Below are positions 44,687 through 52,906 of a stretch of DNA of 64,000 nucleotides, piece after piece. The notes under the pieces were generated by a model, which did no database searches, was not told the origin of the DNA, and saw only the letters and a list, made by a program, of their open reading frames with translations. The stretch lies in NCBI GenBank assembly GCA_965217615.1, contig CBDCIT010000042.1, positions 3,378 through 67,377 on the forward strand. The letters are read 5' to 3'. The first letter of the stretch is position 1. Every line of letters starts with the position of its first letter. The DNA comes from CAVOAK01 sp965217615 (GTDB lineage: Bacteria; Pseudomonadota; Alphaproteobacteria; UBA8366; CAVOAK01). A program made the translations under genes and the position numbers.

Positions 44687-45352
44687 TTAATTTGCCGCGG
44701 CCTCCTCATCTGCAGTTAAGAGCGCCGTATCGAGATAATCATCGATCTCTTTTTCCACATCGTCGATTTGACCGTGAAAAAAGTGGTTCGCGCCTGACAT
44801 TGTGCGGTGATCTATCGTAATGCCGCGTTGCGTGCGCAGCTTCTCGATCAGTTTCTCAACGGCATCGGTTGGAACAATTTCATCCCGATCACCATGAAGG
44901 ATGAGGCCGGACGACGGGCAGGGCGCCAAAAAGCTGAAATCGTACATGTTCGCGGGGGGGGCCACAGAAATGAACCCGGTTATCTCGGGTCGTCGCATCA
45001 AGAGTTGCATGCCGATCCAGGCGCCGAACGAGAAACCGCCAATCCAACACTGTCCGGCGTCTGCATTGTAGCCCTGTAGCCAATCGAGCGCCGCCGCCGC
45101 ATCGGAGAGCTCGCCCTCGCCACGCGAGAATGTTCCCTGCGACCGACCGACGCCACGGAAGTTAAACCGCAGGCACGAGAACCCGCGACGCGCATATGCA
45201 TGAAAAAGCGTGTAAACGACTTTGTTGTTCATCGTCCCGCCATAGAGTGGGTGTGGATGCAAGAATAGCGCGATTGGCGGGTTTTTCGTTTTGCTGTGCT
45301 GATAGCGTCCTTCGATGCGGCCCTCTGGGCCATTGATTATGACTTCAGGCAT
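44687..45352 (-). CDS. Alpha/beta hydrolase
   Basis: 221 residues. Oxyanion region FLHPHPLYGGTMNNKVVY, nucleophile elbow GGFSFGAWIG (Ser about residue 105), acid in LHGDRDEIVPT and His in GANHFFHGQ. HPHPxxGGxMxNxVV is characteristic of the small bacterial hydrolases often annotated as dienelactone-type or YsgA-like. Substrate unknown. Start at the ATG at 45352 with GGAGAACG upstream. A possible 49-codon ORF lies just before it. Confidence 0.9.
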   Translation of the reverse strand: MPEVIINGPEGRIEGRYQHSKTKNPPIALFLHPHPLYGGTMNNKVVYTLFHAYARRGFSCLRFNFRGVGRSQGTFSRGEGELSDAAAALDWLQGYNADAGQCWIGGFSFGAWIGMQLLMRRPEITGFISVAPPANMYDFSFLAPCPSSGLILHGDRDEIVPTDAVEKLIEKLRTQRGITIDHRTMSGANHFFHGQIDDVEKEIDDYLDTALLTADEEAAAN

Positions 45353-45363
45353 TCGTTCTCCAG

Positions 45364-45513
45364 TTAGTGGCCGCAGCGGTCGGAACGAGGGGGAATTCCG
45401 ACGTGCAGGGTCGGATTATTGAACCCCCACTCTTTGCGCAGCGCCTTAGCATATGTTTCAATACTTGCCCAGGACGATTGGTCACCATATATCCTAATAA
45501 TGCAGGTCGACAC
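45364..45513 (-). CDS. Possible small protein upstream of the hydrolase
   Basis: From a GTG near 45513 this frame reads STCIIRIYGDQSSWASIETY, then KEWGFNNPTLHVGIPPRSDR and CGH before the stop at 45364. It is about 49 residues, of plausible protein composition, and ends 11 bp before the hydrolase start, which suggests an operon. No family was recognised and the ribosome binding site is weak, so it remains a candidate. The rest of 45514-45603 is the cysE upstream region. Confidence 0.35.
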   Translation of the reverse strand: MSTCIIRIYGDQSSWASIETYAKALRKEWGFNNPTLHVGIPPRSDRCGH

Positions 45514-45603
45514 GCCGCCGTCTCGCACGCAGTTATGTTGTTCGGCTAAAGGCCATGCAGAATGTTGTGGTTTGTTGCTGATAATCAATAGTCGAGTGAG
45601 CTC

Positions 45604-46359
45604 ATGTTTAAGAAACTGATCGAAGACATTGATGGGATGATGGCCCGTGATCCTGCCGCCCGCACGCGGCTCGAGGTGCTGGTCTGTTATCCGGGTTTGC
45701 ATGCCATCTTGCTGCACCGGCCGGCGCGTTGGTTGTGGAACCACAACTGGCGGATTCTAGCTCGTTTCATTTCGCAGCTCGGACGCTTTCTCACAGGTAT
45801 CGAAATTCACCCCGGCGCGTCGATCGGCAAGCGGTTGTTTATCGATCACGCCATGGGCGTCGTGATTGGCGAAACCGCTGAGATAGGCAACGACGTGACA
45901 CTCTACCACGACGTGACGCTCGGTGGCGTCGCGCCATCCGTCGACTCCGATAGCCAGAGACAGCAGAAACGCCATCCGACACTCAAAGACGACGTTATCG
46001 TCGGCTCGGGCGCTCAGATTCTCGGACCGATCACTGTTGGCGTTGGCGCGCGGGTAGGTGCCAATGCCGTTGTGACGAAGGACGTACCCGACTGCGTAAC
46101 GGTCGTTGGCGTTCCAGCAAAGATCGTCGGATCGAGGGCGAAGACCAAGGCGCACGATTTCTCCCCCTACGGTACGCCGATGGGTGATGTGCCGGATCCT
46201 GTCGCGCGTGCAATCGAGGGGCTCATCGACCAGGTATCGGGCTTGAAGGTGCGGGTCGAGGAGATGGAGAGCCAGATCAACGACTATGAAAGCGAGCGCT
46301 CGACAGTCGAACTGGGGGCGTCAGACGAGGACAGTTCAGCCGCCGGGGCCAAGACGTGA
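45604..46359 (+). CDS. cysE: Serine O-acetyltransferase
   Basis: 251 residues. Makes O-acetylserine, the acceptor for sulfide in cysteine synthesis. Left-handed beta-helix hexapeptides: GIEIHPGASIGKRLFIDHAM, GVVIGETAEIGNDVTLYHDV, HPTLKDDVIVGSGAQILG and VGANAVVTKDVPDCVTVVGV. The N-terminal helical part is short, as in EpsC-type enzymes. A low-complexity acidic tail follows residue 205. iscR follows 72 bp downstream; cysteine made here would feed the desulfurases. Confidence 0.95.
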   Translation: MFKKLIEDIDGMMARDPAARTRLEVLVCYPGLHAILLHRPARWLWNHNWRILARFISQLGRFLTGIEIHPGASIGKRLFIDHAMGVVIGETAEIGNDVTLYHDVTLGGVAPSVDSDSQRQQKRHPTLKDDVIVGSGAQILGPITVGVGARVGANAVVTKDVPDCVTVVGVPAKIVGSRAKTKAHDFSPYGTPMGDVPDPVARAIEGLIDQVSGLKVRVEEMESQINDYESERSTVELGASDEDSSAAGAKT

Positions 46360-46431
46360 CGGCGAGGTGCGCTAGGGCCTCCAATACATCGCCAGGCCCG
46401 TCGCTGTGGCCTCTCTGCCGAGCTAAGTAGA

Positions 46432-46902
46432 ATGCGTCTGGGCACGAAAGGCCGCTACTCTGTGATGGCGATGGTCGATCTCCAGCAGCATGGTGCCGAC
46501 ACACCAATTAGCCTTGCCGACATCTCGAAGCGGCAGGAGATTTCGCTTCCATATCTCGAACAGTTATTCGCGAAGTTGCGGCGGTCCGGGCTCGTCAAAA
46601 GCGTGCGCGGGCCAGGCGGCGGCTATGAATTGGCGCATGGTGCCGTGCAAATTCGGATCTCCGACATTATCTGCGCGGTCGACGAACCGACGCACGCAAC
46701 CCGTTGCGAGCCCGGCTCCGCGACCGGGTGCAGCGGCAATAAGAGCCGCTGCGTGACCCACGATTTGTGGGAGGATCTGAGTAACCACATCCATCTATTC
46801 CTGAGTTCGGTGACGCTTGAAGATGTCTGCAACAAACGTCTTCTAGGCGCCGGGGGAGCGCGGTTTCAGGAAATCTACGATCCGGTCGCCAAAGACCGCT
46901 GA
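46432..46902 (+). CDS. iscR: Rrf2-family Fe-S cluster regulator IscR
   Basis: 156 residues. Winged-helix N-terminal domain (MRLGTKGRYSVMAMVDL, ISLPYLEQLFAKLRRSGLV, VRGPGGGYEL) and the three cysteines that hold a [2Fe-2S] cluster in RCEPGSATGCSGNKSRCVTH. Senses cluster status and represses the isc genes that follow. Confidence 0.94.
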   Translation: MRLGTKGRYSVMAMVDLQQHGADTPISLADISKRQEISLPYLEQLFAKLRRSGLVKSVRGPGGGYELAHGAVQIRISDIICAVDEPTHATRCEPGSATGCSGNKSRCVTHDLWEDLSNHIHLFLSSVTLEDVCNKRLLGAGGARFQEIYDPVAKDR

Positions 46903-46933
46903 TCTAGGTCCATATCACCGGTTGTTCTGCAAC

Positions 46934-48049
46934 ATGCCCTCAGAAATCTATCTCGACTACAACGCCACCGCGCCAATGCCGAATGTTGTGCAGACGGCGA
47001 TGGCTGCGGCGTTGGAGACGTGTGGCAATCCATCGTCGGTTCACCGATTTGGCCGCGCCCAGCGCGCCAGGATTGAAGATGCCCGCCGCCAAGTGGCATT
47101 GCTGGTGGGAGCCGATGCACGCCACGTCGTTTTTACCAGCGGTGGCACTGAGGCGAATAATCTGGCGCTGAACGGCATCTTCGCTACGTCGGTCATCGTC
47201 TCTGCCATTGAACACGATTCGATCCTACACGGCGTCGATGACGCATTGATCGCACCCGTCGGACGATCGGGCGTTATAGATTTGGAAAAGCTGGAGGCCT
47301 TGGTTCGAGAGGCAAAGCCTCCGGTACTCGTCTCGCTGATGCTGGCAAATAATGAGACCGGAATCGTTCAGCCCGTCGCTGAGGCGGCAGCGATCACCCA
47401 TGCGCATGGCGGAATTCTTCATTGTGACGCGGTACAGGCGGCGGGGCGTCTGGCCATCGATATGGCGTCGCTCGGCGCGGATATGATGACGCTCAGCGCG
47501 CATAAGATCGGCGGACCGCTGGGTATCGGCGCACTGGTTATCGACGAGCAAGTTAATCTACGGGCTCAAGTGCGCGGAGGCGGGCAAGAACGTGGATATC
47601 GAGCCGGAACCGAAAATGTGGCCGGTATTGTCGGATTTGGCGCGGCCGCTGATCACGGCCGTGCGTGCCACAGTGATTGGCAAGGTGTTTCGTGTTTGCG
47701 CGAACGGCTTGAGGCTCGCATCAGCGATGAATTCGGAGATGACATACAGATAATCGGTCGCGACGTGGTGCGAATACCAAATACGTGCTGCGTTGCGCGT
47801 GTCGGTATTGCGTCCGAATTGCAGGTCATTGCACTCGATCTAGCGGGCATTGCGGTTAGCGCAGGTTCCGCCTGCTCTTCGGGTAAAGTGCAGTCGAGCC
47901 ATGTCCTTGCCGCGATGGGCATCGCGGAGCCTACTGCCCGGACGGCCATCCGCGTATCGCTCGGTCCAACAACGAGCGATGCCGACATCGATCATTTCTT
48001 CGTGGCGTATAGGTCGTTGAAGAAGCCTGGTGTAGCCCATGCAGCATAA
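46934..48049 (+). CDS. Cysteine desulfurase, first of two tandem copies
   Basis: 371 residues, NifS/IscS type (class I). Seen: IYLDYNATAPMP, FTSGGTEANNLAL, ANNETGIVQP, HCDAVQAAGR, the PLP Lys in SAHKIGGPLGIGALV, GGGQERGYRAGTENV and the active-site Cys in SAGSACSSGKVQSSHVL. Starts at the ATG at 46934 (a TTG at 46922 is possible). The next desulfurase begins inside its last codons. It diverges clearly from that copy, so this is not a recent duplication. Confidence 0.93.
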   Translation: MPSEIYLDYNATAPMPNVVQTAMAAALETCGNPSSVHRFGRAQRARIEDARRQVALLVGADARHVVFTSGGTEANNLALNGIFATSVIVSAIEHDSILHGVDDALIAPVGRSGVIDLEKLEALVREAKPPVLVSLMLANNETGIVQPVAEAAAITHAHGGILHCDAVQAAGRLAIDMASLGADMMTLSAHKIGGPLGIGALVIDEQVNLRAQVRGGGQERGYRAGTENVAGIVGFGAAADHGRACHSDWQGVSCLRERLEARISDEFGDDIQIIGRDVVRIPNTCCVARVGIASELQVIALDLAGIAVSAGSACSSGKVQSSHVLAAMGIAEPTARTAIRVSLGPTTSDADIDHFFVAYRSLKKPGVAHAA

Positions 48050-49301
48050 GGTCGATGCAAGCGCCGCGCCCGGCGTTGACGCTGCCACCGATGCGAATCG
48101 GGAGCGCATGAAGGCTGCAGCCGGAAATGGCGACGCGCCAGCGGCAATCTATCTGGATTATCAAGCAACGACGCCCGTCGATCCAAGAGTGCTCGACGCG
48201 ATGCTGCCATGGTTCAACGCACGCTTTGGCAATCCGCATTCCCAACATCAACATGGGTGGCAGGCAGACGAAGCAGTAGAAGAAGCGCGCAATCAGGTCG
48301 CCGCGATTATTAGCGCACGAAGCCGGGACATCGTCTTTACGTCCGGCGCCACGGAATCGAATAATTTGGCGATTAAGGGTGCGGCAAAGGCATACCGAGA
48401 TCAACGAAACCATATTGTGACGTGTGTCACGGAGCATAAATGTGTGCTGGAAAGCTGCCTTCAGCTCGAACGTGACGGCTTCGAAGTCACGCGCTTGTCG
48501 GTCGACGGGAGCGGACTCATCGACCTTGAACAACTGCGTGAGGCGGTTACCGAGAATACAGGTCTCGTCTCTCTCATGGCGGTAAACAACGAGATCGGCG
48601 TCATTCACCCGCTGCGCGAGATTGGCGACATCTGCCGCGCGGCCGGCGCCCTCTTTCACACCGACGCCGCGCAAGCCGTCGGCAAAATACCGCTCGATGT
48701 TGAGGCGGCAAACATCGATCTGATGAGTATCTCCGGTCACAAGATCTATGGTCCCAAGGGAATTGGGGCGCTTTACGTGCAGCGCAAATCAAGGTTTCAG
48801 CTTCAAGCGGAGATGAGCGGTGGCGGCCAGGAGCGCGGTCTTAGGTCCGGCACTGTGCCGACGCCGTTGTGCGTTGGCATCGGTATGGCCTGTCAGATTG
48901 CCGAGCGGGAGATGGAAGCGGAAAACCGGCGCCTTACCGTGTTGCGGGACCGTTTGTATCAGCGACTGACGTCAGAACTCGACAACATTTCGCTGAATGG
49001 CCATGCTGAACTGCGCATTCCCGGCAACCTCAACGTTTCGATTGCGCATATCGATGGCGCGGCGCTGATGATGGGCATTCCGGACATTTCTGTATCGACG
49101 GGCTCTGCGTGCACCTCGGGTGCATTTGGACCGTCCTACGTGTTGCAAGCTTTAGGTTTGGATGCCGAGGATTCCGATACCGCGCTCAGGATTGGCCTTG
49201 GCAGATTTACCACCGAGGATGAGGTCGACTACGCGGCCGAGCGCATCGTCGTCGTCGTGAAAGAGCAGCGCGGTCAACGGACCCTGCCTGCGCATGTATG
49301 A
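48039..49301 (+). CDS. iscS: Cysteine desulfurase IscS, second of two tandem copies
   Basis: 420 residues. About 35 extra N-terminal residues, then IYLDYQATTPVDPRVLDAML, FTSGATESNNLAIKG, TCVTEHKCVLESC, MAVNNEIGVIHPL, HTDAAQAVGK, PLP Lys in SGHKIYGPKGIGALYV, GGGQERGLRSGT and active-site Cys in STGSACTSGAFGPSYVL. This is the IscS form that donates persulfide sulfur to Fe-S scaffolds and to MnmA. Overlaps the previous gene by 11 bp. No iscU, iscA, hscA or hscB follows. Confidence 0.94.
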   Translation: MQHKVDASAAPGVDAATDANRERMKAAAGNGDAPAAIYLDYQATTPVDPRVLDAMLPWFNARFGNPHSQHQHGWQADEAVEEARNQVAAIISARSRDIVFTSGATESNNLAIKGAAKAYRDQRNHIVTCVTEHKCVLESCLQLERDGFEVTRLSVDGSGLIDLEQLREAVTENTGLVSLMAVNNEIGVIHPLREIGDICRAAGALFHTDAAQAVGKIPLDVEAANIDLMSISGHKIYGPKGIGALYVQRKSRFQLQAEMSGGGQERGLRSGTVPTPLCVGIGMACQIAEREMEAENRRLTVLRDRLYQRLTSELDNISLNGHAELRIPGNLNVSIAHIDGAALMMGIPDISVSTGSACTSGAFGPSYVLQALGLDAEDSDTALRIGLGRFTTEDEVDYAAERIVVVVKEQRGQRTLPAHV

Positions 49302-49344
49302 GCACAGGTCGCCCATAGAATAGCGCCTTGCAAAGGGACCGGTC

Positions 49345-49674
49345 ATGCCGCGGCTTGTATTCATCGAAAGGAACGGAGAGCGAAAGGAAGTGGACGCACC
49401 GCTGGGTGTCTCCATCATGGAGGCGGCGCATATGTTCGATGTCGACATCGAGGGCGCCTGCGAGGGTGTGATGGCCTGCTCCACGTGTCACGTTATCGTC
49501 GATAGGGATTGGTATACTAGGCTCGCGCCGGTGAGCGAGGACGAGGACTATATGCTCGACCTAGCTGTCGGGCTTACGGAGACGTCGCGGCTCGGTTGCC
49601 AAATCGTAATGACGGAGGCGCTGGACGGTCTGACGGTCAGGCTGCCGACAGAGACGCACAACATGATGCTTTGA
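49345..49674 (+). CDS. fdx: ISC-type [2Fe-2S] ferredoxin
   Basis: 109 residues, adrenodoxin class. Cluster cysteines are in CEGVMACSTCHV (three) and RLGCQIVM (fourth), with LAPVSEDEDYMLDLA between, as in Isc ferredoxins that give electrons for cluster assembly. Lies 43 bp after iscS. Confidence 0.95.
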   Translation: MPRLVFIERNGERKEVDAPLGVSIMEAAHMFDVDIEGACEGVMACSTCHVIVDRDWYTRLAPVSEDEDYMLDLAVGLTETSRLGCQIVMTEALDGLTVRLPTETHNMML

Positions 49675-49734
49675 CACGGCGGCCAACGATCTCGAAACTC
49701 CGCGTCGAATTCAACGAATTCCCCGGGGAAGGCC

Positions 49735-50265
49735 ATGCTAAGTCCGGTGCGAAGAATTGTAACGGGACATGACTGCAATGGCCGCTCCGTTGTCGTCAGC
49801 GATGACGTCTCGCCGCATACCAAGGCCGAGCGCTTGACCGACCTTTGGCGGACGTTCGCGGCGCCTGCAAGCAACACTGGCGGCGCAGACCAGCCTGCCG
49901 CCGCGGTCGAACTCAAGCCGCCATCAAATGGTACGGTGTTTCGCTATTTTCAGATCAAGCCCGAGGCGGACAATCAGGCGCAGAGCGCGGGCGAACGGCA
50001 GCGGGATGCGGCCCAGTTGTTCGAAGCAACGGGTGCGGGCGACGAACGCGATCCCGAGGCCCGGCATCCAAACATGCACAAGACCGACACGGTGGACTAC
50101 ATCATCTTGTTGTCCGGTGAGGTAACGATGCTGTTCGACGATGGCGAAGTTGCGATGAAACCATTGGATGTCGTGGTCCAGCGGGGAACAAATCACGCAT
50201 GGGTCAATTATGGGACGGAACCCGCTGTGTTGGCGGCTATCCTTGTCGACGCCGAGCCGCTATAG
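49735..50265 (+). CDS. Cupin-domain protein
   Basis: 176 residues. A C-terminal cupin barrel with HKTDTVDYIILLSGEVTMLF, then VVVQRGTNHAWVNYGTEPAV, the usual second cupin motif with His and Asn. The N-terminal 80 residues are less typical. Members of this type with TVDYxxVLxGE are often found in degradation gene clusters; no function is assigned. 60 bp after fdx. Confidence 0.85.
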   Translation: MLSPVRRIVTGHDCNGRSVVVSDDVSPHTKAERLTDLWRTFAAPASNTGGADQPAAAVELKPPSNGTVFRYFQIKPEADNQAQSAGERQRDAAQLFEATGAGDERDPEARHPNMHKTDTVDYIILLSGEVTMLFDDGEVAMKPLDVVVQRGTNHAWVNYGTEPAVLAAILVDAEPL

Positions 50266-50346
50266 GATCGAGGGTAATCCAGGACGTATGGCAGGCGCGG
50301 TACAGGCACGGAGTTAGGAAGTAGCGAAGCATGGAGGTCCGGTCGA

Positions 50347-51018
50347 ATGGCGGCAAACAGGCTCTACGATCAACTGAAGGACGCATGCGCGACGGAATGG
50401 GCTGAGTACACGCGGCACGAGTTCGTGCGCGGCATAGCCGACGGGTCGCTGCAACTGGATGCCTTCCGTTTCTATTTAGTGCAGGACTTTCTGTTTCTGA
50501 AGCATTTCGCGCGTGCCTACGCGCTGGCTGTCTATAAGTCCGAACATCTGGACGACATGCGGGCGGCCTCCGCCAGCACACAGGCGATATTGGGCGAAAC
50601 CGGCGTCCATCTTAAATATTGCGGCGAATGGGGATTGGGCGAGAGCGACATCATTGCCACGCCCGAAGCCCCCGAGACGACGGCCTACACGCGCTTTGTC
50701 CTTGAGCGCGGGATGTCGGGAGATCTGCTTGATCTTCATGTTGCGCTCTCGCCATGCGCGGTCGGCTACGCCGAGATCGGGCGTCTGATTGTCGATGAAC
50801 TGAAACCGAAGACGGACAGCAATCCGTATCAGGATTGGATCGACGTCTACTCCGGCGAAGAGTTTGGCGCCGGCGCCGACGCTCAAGTTGCCATGCTCGA
50901 CCGCCAAATGGCGCTGCGCGGGGGTCCCGGCCGCTTCGATGGGCTTGCTGAGACGTTCCGCATCGCGACGCGCCTCGAACGGGACTTCTGGCAAATGGGG
51001 CTGAATGCCGCCGCGTGA
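50347..51018 (+). CDS. tenA: TenA-family aminopyrimidine aminohydrolase (thiaminase II)
   Basis: 223 residues, all-helical TenA fold. Seen: EFVRGIADGSLQLDAFRFYL, VQDFLFLKHFARAYALAVYK, ALSPCAVGYAEIGRL with the conserved Cys, and DWIDVYSGEEFG. Salvages the pyrimidine part of degraded thiamin. No TPP riboswitch was recognised upstream. Confidence 0.92.
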   Translation: MAANRLYDQLKDACATEWAEYTRHEFVRGIADGSLQLDAFRFYLVQDFLFLKHFARAYALAVYKSEHLDDMRAASASTQAILGETGVHLKYCGEWGLGESDIIATPEAPETTAYTRFVLERGMSGDLLDLHVALSPCAVGYAEIGRLIVDELKPKTDSNPYQDWIDVYSGEEFGAGADAQVAMLDRQMALRGGPGRFDGLAETFRIATRLERDFWQMGLNAAA

Positions 51019-51025
51019 GGCAGCG

Positions 51026-51388
51026 TTAAACGAAGAAATCGAGGATTGTACCGGTCGTTACGGCTGAGATGGGCTGCGCGTCGTCGGAAAAGAGCAGCAA
51101 CGCTGGACTCGTCGCCGGTTCGCCCGAAGTGAGCACAAAATTCGCCTCGGCGACAGCTCTGGTGGCGCTGGCGATGGCCTTCGCTTGAGGCGCAATCGTT
51201 CCGTCCCCAACTGCCGAAGCCAATGGCTCAACAGAGAAGAACTGCAACGACAGCAGATTTGCAGTCGTAATTTCCTTCTTTCGACGTCGCCGCTGCGACT
51301 CCCCAGCACGGAGCGTTGAACGTCGATGGAGGGCGCTTCTTGCGCTCGCATCACTTCTAATCATGAGCGCAATTGACCCTTTTGTCAA
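51026..51388 (-). CDS. Possible hypothetical protein
   Basis: 120-codon frame between tenA and the ISNCY element. The C-terminal half (LQFFSVEPLASAVGDG, ANFVLTSGEPATSPALLLFS) has ordinary protein composition. No family recognised. Its start falls at the target repeat of the insertion sequence, so the start may have been altered by it. Confidence 0.25.
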   Translation of the reverse strand: MTKGSIALMIRSDASARSALHRRSTLRAGESQRRRRKKEITTANLLSLQFFSVEPLASAVGDGTIAPQAKAIASATRAVAEANFVLTSGEPATSPALLLFSDDAQPISAVTTGTILDFFV

Positions 51389-51456
51389 GGATTCTGGGCG
51401 TGCCGTGTCGCTAACACACGATATGACCGGTCTATGTAACAGATGATCTGTCCGGT
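51388..51456. repeat. Left end of the ISNCY/IS1202-like element: 18-bp target duplication plus inverted repeat
   Basis: AGGATTCTGGGCGTGCCG (51388-51405) is repeated exactly at 52747-52764. The element end GTCGCTAACACACGATATG and onward (51407-51456) is an imperfect inverse of 52697-52746, sharing about two thirds of 50 positions, including TTGACCG/ATGACCG and TTTATGTA/TCTATGTA blocks. Confidence 0.8.
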
Positions 51457-52746
51457 TTTAGATTTCCTCCAAATCTGGAGGAATCGGATGCGCCGGACGG
51501 AGCAGTTGCAGGGACTGAGATTGATGAAGTTCGAGGATGTCTACGGACGTTGTTATCGGGGTGATTTGAGCCAGGCCGAGGCCTCGGAGATCCTGGGCAT
51601 GTCGGAGCGGACGTTCCGGCGCTGGCGGGAGCGCTATGAGGCCGAGGGTGCCGAGGGTTTGTACGACCGGCGCCTTGGGCGGGTCTCGGCGCGCCGGTGG
51701 ACGAGGTGATGCGGGTGCTGGAGCTGTTCGAGACGCGCTACCCGGACTTCACGGCCAAGCACTTCCACGAGAAGCTGGTCTGCGAGCATGGCTTCGGGCT
51801 GAGCTACAACTGGCTTCGCCTGAGCTTGCAGGCGCACGGCAAGATCAAGCCGGCGCCCAGGCGCGGGGCGCACCGCCGGAAGCGGCCGCGCCGACCGGTG
51901 GTGGGGATGATGCTGCATCAGGACGGCTCGAGCCACGAGTGGGTTGCGGGCCAGTGGTGGGATCTGATCGTGACCATGGACGATGCGACATCGGAGGTCT
52001 ATTCGGGCTTCTTCGTTGCCGAGGAGGGCACGATGAGCACGTTCCGCGGGCTCGGCGAGGTGATCGCCGAAAACGGGCTGTTCTGCTCGCTCTACGCCGA
52101 TCGGGCCTCGCACTACTGGCACACGCCCGAGGCAGGCGGCGGTGTGGACAAGGACAACCCGACCCAGATCGGCCGGGCCTTGGCGCAGCTCGGCATCGAG
52201 TTGATCGCGGCCTATTCGCCGCAGGCCCGGGGCCGCTCGGAGCGCATGTTCGGGACCTTGCAGAAGCGCCTGCCCCAGGAGCTGCGCCTCGCCGGGATCG
52301 CCACCATGGCCGAGGCCAATCGCTTTCTCGAGGAGCTCTTCTGGCCGGCGCACAACGCCCGCTTCGCCCGCCCGGCCGCGGACACCGGCTCGGCCTTCGT
52401 GGCTTTTGCCGGCACGCTCGAGGACATCCTCTGCGCCCAGGAGGACCGCGTCGTCGCGGGCGACAACACCGTGCGCTACAAGAACCGCACGCTGCAGATC
52501 CCGGCCGATCGCCACCGCCACCACTACGTCAAGGCGCAGGTCCCGGGTGCACGAATATCCCGACGGCCACCTGGCCGTCTTCCACGGACCCAGGTGTCTG
52601 GCGCGCTACCGCGCCGACGGCGAAACCATCGACGACGACAGGCTCCAGGCCGCGTGACCCGCTTCGACGCGACCGAGCCAAACCACCACAACAGAAGCGG
52701 TCAATTCATATGGTACATAAAGCGGTCAACTCAGTTTGTTATCGAC
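51406..52746 (+). mobile_element. ISNCY/IS1202-like insertion sequence, decayed
   Basis: About 1.34 kb, with imperfect 50-bp inverted ends and an exact 18-bp flanking duplication. Long duplications are reported for IS1202-type elements (27 bp in IS1202 itself). The transposase is broken at two points, so this copy is dead. It lies between tenA and mnmA, 160 bp before the mnmA start. Confidence 0.8.
51488..52657 (+). pseudogene. ISNCY-family transposase, two frameshifts
   Basis: Frame 1 from the ATG at 51488 carries the N-terminal helix-turn-helix (GDLSQAEASEILGMSERTFR) to about 51690. Frame 2 (from about 51697) carries the DDE core: MMLHQDGSSHEW, IVTMDDATSEVYSGFF, SLYADRASHYWHTPEAGG and AAYSPQARGRSERMFGTLQK. 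Near 52540 it shifts again; the C-terminus VHEYPDGHLAVFHGPRCLAR ends at 52657. A 2-nt loss at the first point and one extra C at the second would explain the frames. Confidence 0.82.
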
Positions 52747-52764
52747 AGGATTCTGGGCGTGCCG
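52697..52764. repeat. Right end of the ISNCY/IS1202-like element plus target duplication
   Basis: The element ends TTTGTTATCGAC at 52746, followed by the second exact copy of the 18-bp repeat (52747-52764). Confidence 0.8.
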
Positions 52765-52906
52765 ACGGTGTCGAGAGCGACTACCGACACTAATTGTTTG
52801 ACGGCAATCATGGGCCCTGGAGCGGCGAGTCGCGCGGAAAGGAGCCGCCGTGCGAGAGGGTTTTGGCCGTTTGCGTTTGCCGATGGCGCGCCTATATTGC
52901 CGCCCC

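Noticed and set aside
50266..50346. TPP riboswitch before tenA
   Set aside because: The 81-bp gap is too short and lacks recognisable TPP-aptamer motifs such as CTGAGA and ACCTGA.
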